64,000 nucleotides of DNA from Halalkalibacter sp. APA_J-10(15) (GTDB taxonomy: Bacteria; Bacillota; Bacilli; Bacillales; Bacillaceae_D), in assembly GCF_023017105.1 (NCBI RefSeq), contig NZ_JALKEV010000012.1, positions 62,001-126,000 on the forward strand, read 5' to 3'. The translations under genes and the position numbers were made by a program. Within the stretch, counting starts at the first letter, position 1, and every line of letters begins with the position of its first letter. The notes below the pieces were generated by a model. That model searched no databases. It was given only the letters and a program-made list of their open reading frames with translations, and was not told the DNA's origin. Of this stretch, positions 63,834-64,000 are shown piece after piece.

Positions 63834-64000
63834 TTATTTCCCCCACCTTAAAGCTACAGCCCCCCATGTTAATCCAGCACCAAAACCTACTAATACAATA
63901 ACATCTCCATCTTTAATCTTTCCAGCCTTCCATTCATCAACAAGCGCCATCGGAATAGATGCTGATGAAGTGTTGCCATATTTTTGAACCGTTAAAGCCA
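63834..64000 (-). CDS. fabH: 3-oxoacyl-ACP synthase III (FabH), C-terminal part
   Basis: The last 54 codons of FabH run off the right edge. Conserved [13 protein letters not shown] contains the catalytic Asn of the Cys-His-Asn triad, and [18 protein letters not shown] is the typical C-terminus. FabH starts fatty-acid synthesis from acetyl or branched acyl-CoA and malonyl-ACP. Confidence 0.95.
   Translation of the reverse strand, partial: ALTVQKYGNTSSASIPMALVDEWKAGKIKDGDVIVLVGFGAGLTWGAVALRWGK

Overview
The window reads as chromosome from a low-GC, endospore-forming member of the Bacillaceae, most likely an alkaliphile-type relative of Bacillus. The reasons are gene content and gene order: comG, aroK/yqzE/yqhG, a yjb-type block (yjaZ, yjbA, trpS, yjbC, spx, mecA, coiA, pepF, spxH, yjbI-yjbO, prpE, fabI, cotO), fabH-fabF, strong AAGGAGG ribosome sites and frequent TTG/GTG starts. 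No prophage, plasmid or CRISPR genes are visible. The separate DHH-CBS tRNA nucleotidyltransferase is a feature known from B. halodurans-type organisms.

Layout. 1-5650: the end of a SNF2-type helicase and yqhG, then small conserved genes (yqgW, yqgX, yqgY, yqzE), aroK and the distal half of the comG pseudopilus operon (comGC to comGG). 5660-10970: a 5.3 kb block splitting comG, with yidD, a cadmium/zinc module (cadC-cadA with a well-preserved promoter and two palindromic operators) and a 15-gene tRNA cluster on the minus strand. 10970-13050: comGB and comGA. 13150-18900: a lone tRNA-Gln, a broken HNH nuclease gene, a UvrD-type helicase with an HD hydrolase, cotO, fabI with a FapR box, and a cold-shock gene. 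19100-42300: an antiporter, prpE, the NAD kinase/pseudouridine synthase/RelQ group, yjbL-yjbI, the Spx/SpxH/MecA/CoiA stress and competence regulators, oligoendopeptidase F, cardiolipin synthase, TerC, and trpS. 42450-52200: small membrane proteins, yjbA, yjaZ, topB, coaA, a D,D-carboxypeptidase, a LysM cell-wall hydrolase and a second small alarmone synthetase. 52350-64000: a chemoreceptor, a GntR-ABC module, ytoQ, a phosphoesterase, the DHH-CBS-nucleotidyltransferase fusion, an IS1182-type remnant inside a MITE-like repeat, and fabF-fabH.

Functional themes. Competence: comG, coiA and mecA. Disulfide stress and proteolysis: spx, spxH, mecA, plus a truncated globin and a thioredoxin-like protein. 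Alarmones: relQ and relP. Type II fatty-acid synthesis: fabI, fabF, fabH. tRNA supply and 3-prime-end repair: 16 tRNA genes, five without encoded CCA, and the nucleotidyltransferase.

Between the genes lie at least three dispersed repeat families: R1, about 125 bp with ends AGAGGCTGGGAC; R2, up to 200 bp with ends related to GGCACTGAAAAAG and nested palindromes; R3, a 59 bp hairpin. They often sit where a terminator would be expected. I see no obviously new defence or metabolic system. The most unusual items are the interrupted comG operon, the repeat families with a nested IS, the tRNA relics in the tRNA cluster, a hairpin covering the ribosome-binding site of the chemoreceptor gene, and the nucleotidyltransferase fusion.
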